Assembly (NCBI GenBank): GCA_032358165.1
Contig: JAALGY010000015.1
Span: 2,108,001 to 2,172,000, forward strand
Reading direction: 5' to 3'
Length of the DNA: 64,000 nt
Source: Diplosphaera chodatii
Lineage: Eukaryota > Chlorophyta > Trebouxiophyceae > Prasiolales > Stichococcaceae
The notes beneath the pieces are model-generated. The model was not told where the DNA came from and searched no databases. It was given only the letters and a program-made list of their open reading frames with translations. Position numbers and translations under genes: made by a program. Shown here one piece after another: positions 22,738-35,300 of this stretch (its first letter is position 1; each line of letters starts with the position of its first letter).

Positions 22738-25314
22738 TTACTTCACTTGCAGCAGCGACTTCATGTCAGGCGTGCAGACGATGTGCTTGCTGACCTCCCC
22801 CAACAGCAGTGCGTTGCCGCCGCCCTTTCCAGCAGCATTGACGATGATGGCATCTTCCCGCACCTGCGCCACATAGTCGTGTTGTGACATGCTGCACAAG
22901 GAGCGCTGGCAAACAACCTGCCACATGAGGTCCCAAGCAGTCCTAAGCACATGCACAAGAGTGGTACTGGGAGTGATGGTTCAGCCACTGGGTTTGGAGG
23001 TGAATGCACCGCAAGCACCAGCTGCACACCTCGCATGCAATGCCGCGCGCCATGTCGAAGGCCACGTCCCCCAGGTGCAGCTTCACCTTGCCGCTCTTGT
23101 GCACCCTCAGCTTGCCCATCTGCACGAGTACCGAGCACAGTCATCACACCGTCCAGCATGTCAGCAACTTCACACTCGCCAGCAAGGTGCACATGTGAGC
23201 ATGCAGGACAGGTATGGGTCACTACTGACCAGGCCGCCAGGTGCAGATGCGATGGGCAGCGACTTTGGGGGCGGCTCATCATCATCTGCAGGGCGCGAAT
23301 CGCCCTTGCCAAACTCCGATTTGACCGCCCGGTTGGGCGCCGGCAGCAGCATCGGCAGCTGAAAGAACATCAGCTGCTCGCTGCTGTCTGCAGCATCTGC
23401 TAGCTGCATGTAGGCTGACATGGAACACTGGGCGTCGTCCTGTGTAAACAACCAGCGCATCAGCAATGCCCCACGATATAAGTCGATGTTGGGTTGCCAA
23501 GTTGTACCATCGCAATGCAAGGCAACCAGCATGCAAACAGGATCAGCCCTTCAGGAGCACAACATACAACACAGGCGCAGCCAAATGCGGTTCAGACAAC
23601 GCACATGCAGTCGCTCGACGGCGCTGGGCAGCGCGGCTGCAGCCTGCTGCTGGACACCCTGCGCATAGATACTCGTACGACCTGTCACCAGATTCACAGG
23701 CTCAAGCCCAGGGTCCAGCTGGCGAAAGCTGCCGTACGCATGGTGCCCTTGATCATGGAGCATGTCCCGGCAAACGCGTGCCAGCGCACACCTGCTGCGC
23801 CGCCTCCTGGTCGGGCGGCAGGAAGGGCAGCATCGTGGGGTAGTTCTGCCGGTAGTCCAGCGGGCCCTCGGGCGCCTCGTCCTCTGAGTGGAACGCCTCT
23901 GACGAGTCGATGGCCATGTCGTCCGCCGCCTTCCTGTGACACCACGTCGACAGCAGGTTAGATGCCAGCGTCACAAGAGACCTCAGCAACCAAGCAGAAG
24001 ACAAGCCTGCTCTCAGACTTTTGTCAATCTTCCCTGGATTGACACTACGTGCACATGATGCCGCTGTCAGCACTGCCGGAGGCATGCTGTTTGCTGGCCC
24101 AGGAGCAGTTTTGCGGGTGCTGCAGGTACGTCAGCTGCATGCAGCAGCTGTTCTGTGACACAGCCATATATGCACGGCCGCGCACCGCACTGAGGCGGTG
24201 CCCCTTTTGCTGGAGCCCTTGCGGCTGCCGGTGGGGCTCCTGCTGCTGCCTGCTGGGCCTTTTGTGGCCTTGATGCTGGCCTTGCCGCCGGGGATGCTGC
24301 CTGCTGCACCGCCCACAAAGCCTGTGGCGCTCGGCTTCGACTCTGCGGGACACATGCGGCCCGACTCTGTACAGTGTGGGACCAGCCAGGAACGACAAGC
24401 ATCGTTGCATGTGGTGGCTCTGCTGTGGCGAGACATGGAGCTATGGTGTGAGCGGGGCATTGCAGATGTGTGACAGTTCAGTGCTCACTGATCAAATACA
24501 TCTGTCAGCGTGATACCAGTCTACAGACGTACCTGCTTTGACGCCAATGCCGCCAAATGCCACCTCTGCAGGCGCAGCAGACGCAAAGGGTCGGCCGCGG
24601 CTGCGGCCCTCCCGCCGGTCTGCACGCCGCACCTCTGCCTCCTGCGCCTGGAGTGCACCAACAGAACGCCTGACTCGCCAGTTCAGCAGCTTCCCGGCAC
24701 AGCGGGCGAAGCTGGCACTTGTCCGCTCGGATGCGCTCGGCAGACGTCTGGGAGGATCGATATCAGAGCCATCGTTGGCTTCACCCTCTGCACAAGGTCG
24801 TTGAACTCATCGCCGCCAGTTTCTGCTGATGGGGCAGTTAGCGCCCCCTCTGCCAATGCGGAAGCTGGCTCCCGCTTCTTCCTGGCTGCGGGGACCTTTG
24901 GCACAAACTTTCCCTGCGAGGTGTACCACAGCTGATTTGAGTGTCACGCCGATGCGATGCATGTACCGACACCGTTTGCACTGCGAGCAGGTCCTGCACC
25001 TGGGTAAAGACTCATAGACTCAAGGCATACCTTTGCAAGCTTCGCTGTCGCGCTGCCCGAAGCGCCATTGGTCGAGCCACTGCCGCCAGCAGCGCTGCCG
25101 GCTGTATTCATGCGCAGCGCACCTGCGCCGCCGCACAGGTCAATCACGATTTTGCACAATGAGGAGCATATACAGCTTGCTGGAGTGCGTGGTAGAACCG
25201 CGCAACTACGAGGGTGAACACACCTAGTCTGCCAGCCTTCTCGGTCTCCTTGTCGGCAGCCAGTGAACCAAGACGCTGGCTTGGCTTCGGGCCGCTGCGC
25301 CCCTGGCCCGACAT
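22738..25314 (-). CDS. RPC4: RNA polymerase III subunit RPC4 (POLR3D)
   Basis: Pol III-specific subunit that pairs with RPC5 in the TFIIF-like module. The start at 25314 gives MSGQGRSGPKPSQRLGSLAA (exon 25314-25224), then exon 25122-25031. The next exon begins GKFVPKVPAARKKREPA, the basic motif of RPC4 proteins. GRSRGRPFASAAPAEVAFGG follows near 24.6 kb, a Gly/Ser/Lys-rich linker near 24.2-24.3 kb, an acidic DSSEAFHSEDEAPEGPLDY near 23.9 kb and FFQLPMLLP near 23.35 kb. The conserved C-terminus reads MGKLRVHKSGKVKLHLGD, then QVREDAIIVNAAGKGG and SKHIVCTPDMKSLL. An apparent upstream extension begins with TTG, so 25314 is preferred. Confidence 0.9.
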
Positions 25315-26255
25315 GGTGGATGTGAATGCTGCACCAAGCTGCAGAACACTCGCTTTACCCAATCATAAGGAACCCGCGTACCAGACTATCAACGTCGTGG
25401 CGCCTGCCATATACACAGCAATCTGGTGTCGTGCATGTGTTGGCGCCATCAGCCAGTTGCCAGTTGCTATACTTCGCGTGGAACTGTTGTAGACCGGTCG
25501 AAGGACACACAAGCGTCTACAGATCGTGATTTTGCAGCGTGATGACAGCAAAGCCGGTTCTGGCGAGACGACAGTGGGCTTTCGGCAGACCCAGTCAGGG
25601 GTTCGCACATCGCACTGCCCAATAATGAAAGGCAGAGCAGGTCGACAGATTGGCACTGGATGTTCCCTTCTTGCCCCACCTCTGCAGCGCTCCTTCTCAA
25701 ATCTCCTCCGTGACATGTGCTCTGGCGCACAGAGCGCCGCTGCTTGCATTTCGAGGAAGCATCACATGAGAGTCGGCGTTCCTGGCAAGGAATGCTCTGC
25801 GCCAGCCACACTGTAGTTGCAACTGCACCGGACAGCACTCATGCAGAAGCAGCCCACAACCCACCTGTTAAATGCTGCTCATGCACATGTGCATGACAAT
25901 GATGACAGGACCAAACGCAAGAAAAGCGTTTTGGTGCTATTCTACTGTTCTTTGACCCCTCAAAAAGATGTTGCCTGTAAGGACCACCCGGGCAATGAAT
26001 GATGTTTGCTGGCTGCTGCCCTACTCATCTACTCATTACAACTGTATGTATCAGACTTTATGATCCTGCAGCAGCTGAGGGCGGCGAGCCTGATGCGGCT
26101 CGCCTGCATGCTGCCCACCCTCACAAAGCTGCCTCCCAAAATTGGTGCCGAGCAGCCACTCGCTGCTGCTGCAGGCTGCGGACCATGTCACCAGGGACTG
26201 CTGGAACTTAGCATCTGCATCAGCAGCCTCTCCATTGCTGCAACTGGCAGCTGAC
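25315..26255. other. Spacer between bHLH stop and RPC4 start
   Basis: 941 bases between two genes on the same (minus) strand. It should hold the bHLH 3' UTR and the RPC4 promoter. Several open frames of about 70-130 codons overlap on both strands without motifs. No gene is supported. Confidence 0.4.
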
Positions 26256-27297
26256 TCATGCAACAGCCTGGCCGCCACGCTGGCGCTTCTTCAGCGGCCG
26301 ACCCTCGCTGTTCTCCTCGCTGGAGTTGGATGGCGCAGTGCCAGCAACGGTGCCCGCCTGTATAGGATGTGTTCACTGGTCACGATGCGTGCAGACATGG
26401 TGTTGCACTGGCTTCATTACGACCGCATCATGCGACCCAATGTGCAGCTGCCAGGGGTGGCCTCTATAGACATCAAGGCGATGGTGTCTGTCCGGACCAG
26501 CGGACCACGAAGAGACGCTCTCACCGTGGGCGGGGTGCTAGGGTCATGCTTGGCGGTTGGCGGCGCGGCATTGTCAGCGGCAGCTGCAGCGGCGACCTCA
26601 GCACCAAAGTGCCCGCCGCCCTGGCGCAGGTGGTGGCTCAGCTGCGGCAGTGGCTGCACGCCACCCAACTGCAAGATGCAACAAGTTCCCCGTCAGCACG
26701 CGCTTCGTGGTCGACAATCGGGCCCAGCTTGCACACGGGGTGCCGGGGAGCAGCGGCGGTGGACAGTCTGTGTGCAGCAGACAGGCTGAGGATTGCACGC
26801 TCGCAGCCTTATAAAGCAGGATGGCCGACATCGCCTGCTGCACAGCGAGGGACACGGTCGAGGCCCCGCCACGCACCTGGGGAGCGCCCATGCCGGCGGG
26901 GAGGCCCTGCGCCAGGGGATGCTGGTGGTGCAGCACCTCGAAGGTGCCGTTGGGCGTGGTCACGCCGTAGGGGCCGGACCCCGCGTACATGCCGGGCGGC
27001 GGCACCGGCAGCTGCAGCCCCCCCGGCGGCTGCTGCTGCGGCAGCGGCGGGGCCTGCACGCCGCCGTGCTGCTGGCCGTCGCGCCCCGTCAGCCCCGCCA
27101 GGTCCAGCGGCGCCTGGCGCACGGTGCAGCCGCGGCATTCAGAGGGTAAAGCGAGGGTGAGGCTGCATGTGCAGTGCACGGCAGCCGCCGACGTTTCACA
27201 GAGCGCGCAGGCAGGGGTGCAACACCCGGTCTCAGCTTGCCAGACCTGGCTGGGACAGCAACGCGGACAGGCGGTGAGCCAGGCACCTGGTGCTGAC

Positions 27298-27332
<35 letters not shown>

Positions 27333-29188
27333 ACGGCGGCGAGGGCAGCGGAGGGGTGGGTCGGCGGCGCGCCCGTCATGTGGTTCGGCCCGCACTTCAG
27401 CAGCGCCTGCAGCTCCTCGATGTAGTGGATCACCTCCTCCAGGAAGCTGGCCGTGTTGGCGCGCTCCGCATGGGGCACCAGCGTCCGCAGCTTGTCCAGC
27501 CTGGCCGCAGGGCACGGGGGAGCACATCAACAATGCTCATGTCCACCCAGGTTGTGTGCAAGCAGCGGCTGAACGTGGCCCCCAGCCCCTTGTCATCTTC
27601 CAGTGAACAGGAGAGAGGAAGAGCTGTAACCAAGACTGACACCGCTTGCAAGACCGGGCCTCGGAGGCGCTGAGGGCTCCGGACCCCGGCTGCCTCAACG
27701 AAGCTGGGCAACCACTGTCCTTTTGGCTGTACACCGGCGGCCGGCGGCTAGCATGTTGAGGATATCACTCACACAGCGTGTCGAAGGGGACACGGAGCGG
27801 CGAAACGAACGCCGTATCGGCGCGAGGACAGGCTGACTGGAGCGTCAACTGGGCCCACGGACCGCACGTGCTGCCGGCTATCCCCCGGCCGCTGCGGCGG
27901 CGTCCGCTGCCCTAGGGCGAGTCACACAGCCCACAGCCGCGCCACGACGCCACACGAGCGTATGCCCTGATCCGGGGCGCCCGAGCAGGCAAACGTGCCC
28001 CTTGGCGCCGGGCCGACCCCCAGCACCCCGGGTGACAGGCGGTGCAGAGCGCAGGCTTGCCGCAGCTGACGGCCCCGTCAAGAAGACGACCGCGACGGTG
28101 AGCATCCACGACACCGCACGAGGCGGCGGGGCGCGCGGCCCCAGGTCGGCTGCCTCGGCACCGCCAGCCAGGGAAAAGGACCTCTGACTCACGAGCAGGC
28201 ATAAGCACCGCCGCCCCACGCCCCGCCGCCCCAAAGCACTGTCATTCGCCTCGGCTGTGACCACTGACAGGCCTTGGGTGTGCAAGGTGCGGCTAGAGCA
28301 GACACGTGCACCCCAGCCGGCATCCCAGTCCACATACGAACATGTCTGCAGTAAGCAGGGTAGCACAGCGCTCACCTTTCGTTGATGCGATTCCGTCGTC
28401 GCTGCTCGGCCGCCTGGTGCCTGCATGCCAGCAAATCGCCTCACGGCTCTGAGCAGTACTTGACTATTGGTGCGCCACCCAGCAGCGCTCGGGACTGGTT
28501 TGCTCACGGCCCCTTGCGACCCAGCTCTGAGCGCAGCATGCCAAGCAAGGGGCGTTCAGGTGATGGTGTAAGCCATGAGCGGGAAAGGGCTCATGGCATG
28601 GTACACCTGGATGCATAAGCGGAGCTGCTCTTGCTGTCTGATTTGGTTGCTGGCTGCTGCTGCACGGCCTGCTGCTGCATCTGCGAGCACCAAAGCAGTC
28701 TCGTCACAACCCAAGAGACTAAACACGGTTCGGTTGGTGGCAGCGCCGACGCAGGAGCGCAGAGGAGGTGACGCACGCCCAACCTCACGCTGCTACCAGG
28801 CACTCACCGTCTGCAGCTGTTGTAGCTGAAGCTGAAACAGCTGCTGTTGGCTCAGGCCGCCGGACTGGCCACCCTGCTGCGCCTGCTGCTGTGCCTGCTG
28901 CTGCGCCAGATATGGCGCAAGCTGGCCAAACAGCGCGATCTACGATGGCACAAAGCTTGCACTGAGCGGCTGCTTGACACATGGCAGAGCTGCTTTACAA
29001 GGAATTGCTATAGCGAAAGGGCAGGCGCAGGGTTCGGGACCAGCGTCAAATGCATGGAAAGTGTGTACCAGAGGCCGTACCTCAGGCAGATTGGTAACCG
29101 TATTCAGCTGTGGCGCACCCACAGCTGTGAATGCGGAGGTTCCTGGCTGCTGATCGTGCATTGCTTGTGGCCTCCGTGGCCCTGACAT
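26256..29188 (-). CDS. bHLH transcription factor, BIM-like, with polyQ tract
   Basis: Nuclear DNA-binding protein. The likely start at 29188 gives MSGPRRPQAMHDQQPGTSAF. Next is a Gln-rich exon (LFGQLAPYLAQQQAQQQAQQ) near 28.85 kb, then SDSKSSSAYASR near 28.65 kb. The basic region is exon 28420-28376, HQAAEQRRRNRINER; phase AG|G joins it to exon 27500, LDKLRTLVPHAERANTASFL followed by EEVIHYIEELQALLK. The Glu in the AEQRRR context predicts E-box binding. The TASFL-EVI-Y pattern resembles plant BIM proteins, which is family knowledge rather than proof. After a Gln run come Pro/Gly-rich exons and a basic tail EGRPLKKRQRGGQAVA ending at 26256. The intron inside the bHLH domain is about 875 bases, long for this window. 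Confidence 0.82.
27296..27330 (-). repeat. CAG/CTG trinucleotide run (polyQ)
   Basis: About ten consecutive GCT/GCA-type trinucleotides read on the minus strand as a Gln run just after the bHLH helix-2 exon. It is a candidate length polymorphism. Confidence 0.85.
27501..28375 (-). other. Long CpG-rich intron inside the bHLH domain
   Basis: The donor after AACGAAAG (28376) and the acceptor CGGCCAG (27501) are phase-consistent. The 875 bases between them contain no recognised exon. The stretch 27.74-28.35 kb is richer in CG dinucleotides and poorer in TGCA steps than other introns in the window. Confidence 0.65.
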
Positions 29189-29559
29189 CGGCCTGGGGGG
29201 AGCAAAGGAGAGGATGATGGCTCGTAAATCTGCTGGCTTTGACGCAGCCCGGATTAGGGTCTAGCCAGGTCAGCAGAACAGGGTTTGTGATCCTTGTGTT
29301 CTGCTCTTCTGCACGACTCATCTGGTGGGCCTACCTGGCCTGTTACTGCGATAGCTCATAGCTGCTGCGCTGGCTTTCACCCAATGTTGTGCATATGAAG
29401 TCGACCCGCGACATGCATGCATGACATCGAGACGCGCTATTTCACCGCCGTGAAGCACCATAAGATGCGCATGACGCAGCAGGACCTTGGCCATTGTGAG
29501 GGGTGCAAGTAGAGTGACAGCAGGGTTGCCTGACATCTGGCCAGCTTGCAGCACAGCTT
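29189..29559. other. Spacer upstream of the bHLH gene
   Basis: 371 bases between the nocturnin-like stop and the bHLH start, both genes on the minus strand. It is expected to hold the bHLH promoter or a 5' non-coding exon. Nothing else is recognised. Confidence 0.4.
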
Positions 29560-31771
29560 TCAACCCCATTGCATCGTGGCCAAACAGGCCAGATGGTCTG
29601 ATGGGTACGCCATGCTGGGCAGCCCGTCACTGCCGAGCTCAGCGGCCGAGGGTGTTCGCCACCTCGCAACCGGCTGCAGCTCTGCTGTATGCCTGCATGC
29701 ATCGGCGGTGCGCATATTTGTTTTGGTCCTGGACGCATCCAGCACGTCAAGCCTGGTGGAAAGACACATGGTGCCCTATGTGCACTCCGACCCATAGACA
29801 GGCAAAATGGATGGACTCAGCACGAACCAGATCTATGCGCACCATATGTAGTCGATCACGCGCTGCGTCTCCCCGTCTGCCCGGAATTTCCATGTGGTCA
29901 GTAGCGCCTCCTCCTCTCCAGGGTCTGCCAACCGTGCATCCCACACGCTTCTGAGGCCGAGCGCATGCGCCCGCAGTGCCTGCACTCATGCGACTCCTGC
30001 TGGACTCAGACCACACTCGGCCCACTACGATCCTCGCAACTTGTGTGGATCTGGTCTGTTATTGAATCTAGCGGCCGACGAGCAGCATCTGACGCTGCCT
30101 CCCACAGCATGCAGTGCAGCATGCGCAATTCTCTGGTGGATGAGTGGGTCCAGGGCCTCACCTCGCAGGCCAGAGAATCTGGCTCAGCATTCATGTCACC
30201 GCACAGCAGGACTGGGAGGCAGGTGCCTGACTGCTGCTCAGGCGCGTGGCTGCCATTGCCGCTGCCACGGCTGTCGGAGCCACTGGCCCTAGCGTCACCC
30301 AGCACTTGGGCATCGGCTGCCGCAGCCGGCCCGCTGCCGTTGCTGCGGCTGCTGGCCTGCGCTGCAGACGCTGCTGCGCTTTCAGCAGCCAGCACTACGA
30401 CAGCCTGCTGCGCCTGCACATCACGGCAACAGTACAAGCTGTCTGCCCAGTGCCCGCAGCCATCTGTATAACACATCTGCACCATGTCCAGTGACACTCT
30501 TCGTGTGGACTGCTGCCACAAGCTGCATGATATTGCTGCATGTCCATTGCGCATCAGTCTTCACCTGACTGCATCGGATCTGATCGTTCGTGGTGCCAGG
30601 CTTCGCCTTCAGATGGAGAGTTGCCACCAGCAACTGGCGGCCTGCCAGCCTGGCATCATACGACAGTCATCATAGGCAGTGTTGCAGGAATCGCACGGAA
30701 CAGCACATGATGTTCAATTTGTATGGCAGGCCCGCACCTGTCGTGCAGTCGCCACCGCAGCATGCCCTGAGCCGCGTCCATGCCATTGCCAGCTTTGAAT
30801 GCCACGCCTGCATGCCAGGATGACACCCTGCTGTGTGCCACTTGACAAGTAAGCTCTTCATTTGATCGTCAAAAGCCATTGTACCCTGCCACATCGCTTC
30901 TGTGCCAGCGTCAGCAGATGCACGCACTCTCTGGGGGTGAAACAGCGCTCAGGCGGGCGCTGCGATAGAACAGGGCGCTGCCGTCAGGTGAGCACCCATA
31001 CTGCTGTGCTGGCGACTGCAGCTTTGGTGAGAAGTGACCCACGTAGCCAAGCTGTGCCAGTTCCGGCTGAAAGAAGTCTTCTGCGGTTTGCGACACGCAG
31101 CGTCCACCAACCACAACATGCTTGCAATGCTTCACAGCCTGCACACAGGATGCACGATATGGTGATGATGACACTGCACTGATCACCCACCGAAATGGTT
31201 GCACTCCTGCAGGCAGATGATGTCTGCATCTGCTGACTGAATCTCTGCAAGCAGGAGGCGTCGGCGGTGCTGCCACAGGAGAGCCTCTGGTGGTGCCTGC
31301 AAGGCAGCGCACGGCATTGCGCATTTGACTTCGTCTGCCTTGCCTCGAGTGCAGACGCTCAGAGGATGCCAGGTGTAGTACGAACGGGATGTGTACCCTG
31401 ATGAAACCTCCCTCCTGAGCTAGGCCGTCGGCAAGCACGTTGAATGTCATGACTGACAGCTGTGGCGCTCCGCTGGGCGGTGCAATGCTGCATGTCCGCC
31501 TGGCCAGCTTTCGGACCTGCTGCTCGTGCGGCATCTGCTGCTGTTGCTCAAGATAGTTCAGTTGGCCGTTCATAATGTCGAGTCGAGCCCTGCGCGGTGC
31601 TGAGACACCCACCGCTGATCTCCGGGTAAATGGCGCTATAGACTTTCCACCCAGCAATCCAGTGGGTCTGCACTGCGACGCCAAAGTACATTCAAGACCA
31701 GCTGCAGCAACTGTTTGCTTGCGCAGGTGAACCACACGGTTGCAAGATAGTCCGCTCAAAAACTTTGCCAT
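29560..31771 (-). CDS. Nocturnin-like EEP-family phosphatase/CCR4-type protein
   Basis: Endonuclease/exonuclease/phosphatase fold. Human nocturnin, its closest relative by eye, is a NADP(H) 2'-phosphatase, while related CCR4 proteins are deadenylases. The ATG at 31771 opens a first exon whose ~95 N-terminal residues are Ser/Arg/Ala-rich and may be organellar targeting. Catalytic blocks follow in order: LSVMTFNVLADGLAQ; RRRLLLAEIQSADADIICLQ joined to ECNHF; GYVGHFSPKLQSPAQQYG with SPDGSALFYR; LLVATLHLKAKPGTTNDQIR; LLCGDMNAEPDS; TWKFRADGETQRVIDYIW; and SMAYPSDHLA near the stop at 29560. A Ser/Ala/Gly-rich insert precedes the GDMNAEP block, longer than in animal nocturnins. EEP catalytic Asn, Glu, Asp-Asn and Asp-His positions are all present. 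Confidence 0.85.
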
Positions 31772-32330
31772 TCACGGCGCATGACCCAACCACAAAACTT
31801 AAACGCAGCAACTGCTGAAAGCGCGCAAAGATGATGTCTTGAGGGAATAGAGTGATCAGATCAGAATCCTAACTTTGAGAGTGTGTGCAAAGGAAAGAGT
31901 CAAACTTGCGGGCCAGTGCAAGCTGCCATGGACCTTGGGAGCTGCCACGTCGGATTGATGAGTTGCCCGTACCCTCTTCCATTCATTAATCCGACGGGCC
32001 CATGGGGACCGACAGCCAAGCGTCCTCCTGGCTGTTCATCTTGTGAGCTATCACTCTGCTTGCTTTCATTGTGTGTTCACGCAATCCTACACCCATCGAG
32101 TCCTGCTCATTGACATCTACCCGCTCGCTGCCTACATATGCATGTCCTCATGCGTGCAGACCTACAGTACTTGCGCATCTGCCTCGAGTGCTGGTGCTGA
32201 CTGCGCCTTGCGCAACCACCCCAGAGTCTTGACACTCAAAAATGGTGCATGCTGCTCACTTCTACACACACGGCATAATCAGAATGCTGCCTATGGACGT
32301 GCAGCCGCACTCCAGACTGAAATTGCAGCA
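31772..32330. other. Spacer between importin-11 stop and nocturnin-like start
   Basis: 559 bases between two minus-strand genes. It should contain the importin-11 3' UTR and the promoter of the nocturnin-like gene. No coding exon is seen. Confidence 0.4.
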
Positions 32331-35300
32331 TCAACTGCCGATGATGGGCTTGAGCTGCGCCTGCAGGGCCGGATCCAGGTGCTGCAGTGCTGCAGCAAAC
32401 GCAGGGCCATGTGCCTGTGCCCCCGCCTGGAGCAAGTGCACAATTACTCGGCTCCTGGGAAGCTTGGCAGGAGCTTTGCAACGACAATGCCACATGTCCG
32501 GAGGGCATTCAGCGGGGACACCGGCCTTGCCTGGAGCTGACTGCGAAAGTAGTCCGAGAGGCGCAGCGTGTTGACAGGGTCCGCATCGTACAGCCGCAGC
32601 CACCGGTCGGACTCGCCTGCCAAGCGCATGTCAAGGTGCCCAATAAGTGGCAGCAGGCCCACGCCAAGCAATGCACAGACAGGATGACGGCTGTATGCTG
32701 CTGCGGCCGAGATGCAGCAGCATGCAGCCAACTCGTGTCTGTCAGAATTTTACAGCTGCGTAACACTGCTGGCTGAGGCCGCACCCTGAGCCTCTTCAGA
32801 GGCCACGATGGCGCCGCCGCTAACATCCCCGCCGCCCCGCGAGGTGTACACACAGTACCTGTACCGCTCTTCCTCTCCTTCCCCCTCCATCTGCACATGC
32901 AGCAATGGTCTCAACCCAAAACACCCATCAGGTGCAGGATGCTGAGGGACCTCCGCATCCTGACCGAAGCACGTGAAGCTCCAAAGTCGATGCCTTCAGG
33001 GGCTAACATGGCACATGCCATACTGCCTGTGAAGCTCCTAACTGCAAAGACGACACCTCGTAGCACACAGATGTGATGTGGGCGACCAGCAGGTCCAGGC
33101 GGTCAGCAATGGGCGGCACCGGCAGCGTCAGCGCAGCCGCCAGCGCCGCTGCACTCAGCTTGCGCGCCGGCGGCGCCCCTGCCGAGCAAATCAACGTGCG
33201 ATGTAAGTGCAGTGATCAGGTAGTGGCTGCTTGGAGGACGATGGCCCACCACTGGGTTGCAAGTATCGACATTATGGATGTATGCGGAGCTGGGGGATTG
33301 TGGGGGCGCCACGTCACTGAGCAGGCCCAAGGTTCACCTATGGCATCAGTCTTGTCCAGCCAGAGGTCGAGCAGCGCGAGCAGCAGCGCCTGGGCTGGGT
33401 CGTTGCTGTCGCTGCCGGTGGCTGCTGATGCAGTTGCGGCTGCAAGGTCTGGATGCCCTGCAGCCGTGCGGAACAGCTGCTGGAAGGCGGCCGTGTTGTG
33501 CAGCAGCAGCCGCGCGAAGACGGACACAGCGCCTGCAATGCCAGATTCACGATGATAAGGAGCAAGGATTGGCTTGCAGTTTTGCAGCAGTACAACCACA
33601 GGTGAGCTCGTCCTGCTTGTGCAGAAAGCTGGATAGTGCCTGACGATGTCGCAGGTATGGGCATCTGCACCCGCAACACGATACGGACAGACCTGCAATG
33701 ACGAGGCTGGTTTCCCGGCCTGACAGTGCTAGCGCCAGCATACGCAACAGGCTTTCCTGCAAGAGCGATGCTGCCTCGCCCGGCCACCCCATCAGCAGCA
33801 GCTCCAGCACCTGTCACACAAACCAACAAGGAAGTAGGATTAAAGGAAACCGACCCATCAGCCGAGCAACAGCAATCGCTGAACAGCCTCAGCGCAGCGG
33901 CCAGCAGCCTGAGTTCTGGCAGGCCTGTTGCAAATGAGCAGCGTCCAGCAGATGCACTCACTCCCCTACAAGCAAGATGCCTACATGCATGCATGCGTGC
34001 ATGTAGGGTCCACCAACTCCATCTTGTCCACCAAACTTGCCTACCGGCAGGAGGGCCAGCAGACCCTTTTCGCCCACAGAGTCGATGGAGTGGGCGAGGG
34101 TGCCGGCGAGCGCTGCGCCGTGAGCCGCCAGGAAGTCCTGCCCACCCAGCAGCACGCAGCTGGCCATGATGTGCGCGCCCACCTTGACATGCTCTGCAGT
34201 GGCGCAGCCACTGGTCAGCCCTGACTGCACTGGAGGGTATCGGCATGGCATGGCGGGATGGTGCCGAATGCACACATGCCGGGCGTGAGGGAGGCAGGCG
34301 CTTCATGGCAGCCTGCAGCACAGCCCACAAGTGCATGCATGCTGCTGACGGTTGAGCTGAGGGCGAGACGCCATGGTGTCTGCATGCTGCACGCACCTGT
34401 GGAGGCGTGCATTGCTGCCGCAAGCAGTGGGAAGATGTCTGTCAGCTGGGGGTTGGGGGCTGGCGCCACCCTCAGCGCTGTCAGCCAGGTGGCCAGGCCG
34501 TCCTCTAACAGGTTCAGCGCCTCCGGGCCTGACGGATCGCATGCATACCGTAGCACCTGCAACCACAGAGTTAGACTGGTGGCATAACTTTGCAACTGTG
34601 ACCTCCAGTATGCAGCACAATTAACCTCGAGTATGTGGCGTAATTAAAGCATGGTGGGTGGAACCACTGTATTCCATACCGGCACAACAAAGCTGTCTGC
34701 CGCTGCCGCATCGCTGCCCATCGCCACCAGCAGCCGTTGCAATGCCAACAGTAACTGCAGCAACAACGAGACGGCTTTTCATGGTTGGTCGTCGTGTCGA
34801 CCATGTGCTTTGCTCGGTATGTAAGACCTCCAGCAGAGTGAGGTTCGTATCTGCAACGAGGCATTTTGGCAGTGAGCATGTCACACGGAATGAATACGAA
34901 CCATCGCACCTGGATGCGCATCAGTGGCTGGCCGTCCGCGTCCGACCACAGCTCGGGCAGCAGCTGCAAGATGCCTGCCATAAAGGGCCGCACCTCCTCC
35001 TGAAGCCTGTCGATAACTAGGCTGAATAGGCTGAATGCCTGCAGCAGGAGGTGGCGCTGTGATTCACGCCGCGCGCTTCGCTGCTGGACAACTTCAACAG
35101 ATGATGTCGGTGCAGCAGACATGGCAACATGGCAAACAGTCCTTCGTGGAAGGTCAGCAAGCAGCGGTCATGTCACCGTGCAGGCAGCTCAAACGAGTAG
35201 CACAGCTCGCCTGGAGCTGGGAGTCGAGCTCATTAGCGGACTTCAGGAAGGTCGCCAGCTGCTGGAAGCAGGGCCCAGCAAACTGGCGGAAGGCTGCCTC

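Noticed and set aside
27878..28507. 209-codon minus-strand frame within the bHLH intron
   Set aside because: Long only because the block is GC-rich. It runs through the basic-region exon in the wrong frame.
32331..32560. GC donor at the last importin-11 intron (CAG|GCAAGG)
   Set aside because: The phase does not fit the most obvious acceptor, and other donor/acceptor pairs are possible, so it is not counted as a GC-AG intron.
33338..34423. 361-codon frame on the minus strand
   Set aside because: It crosses several importin-11 exons and introns in a different frame. The importin reading has family matches; this one has none.
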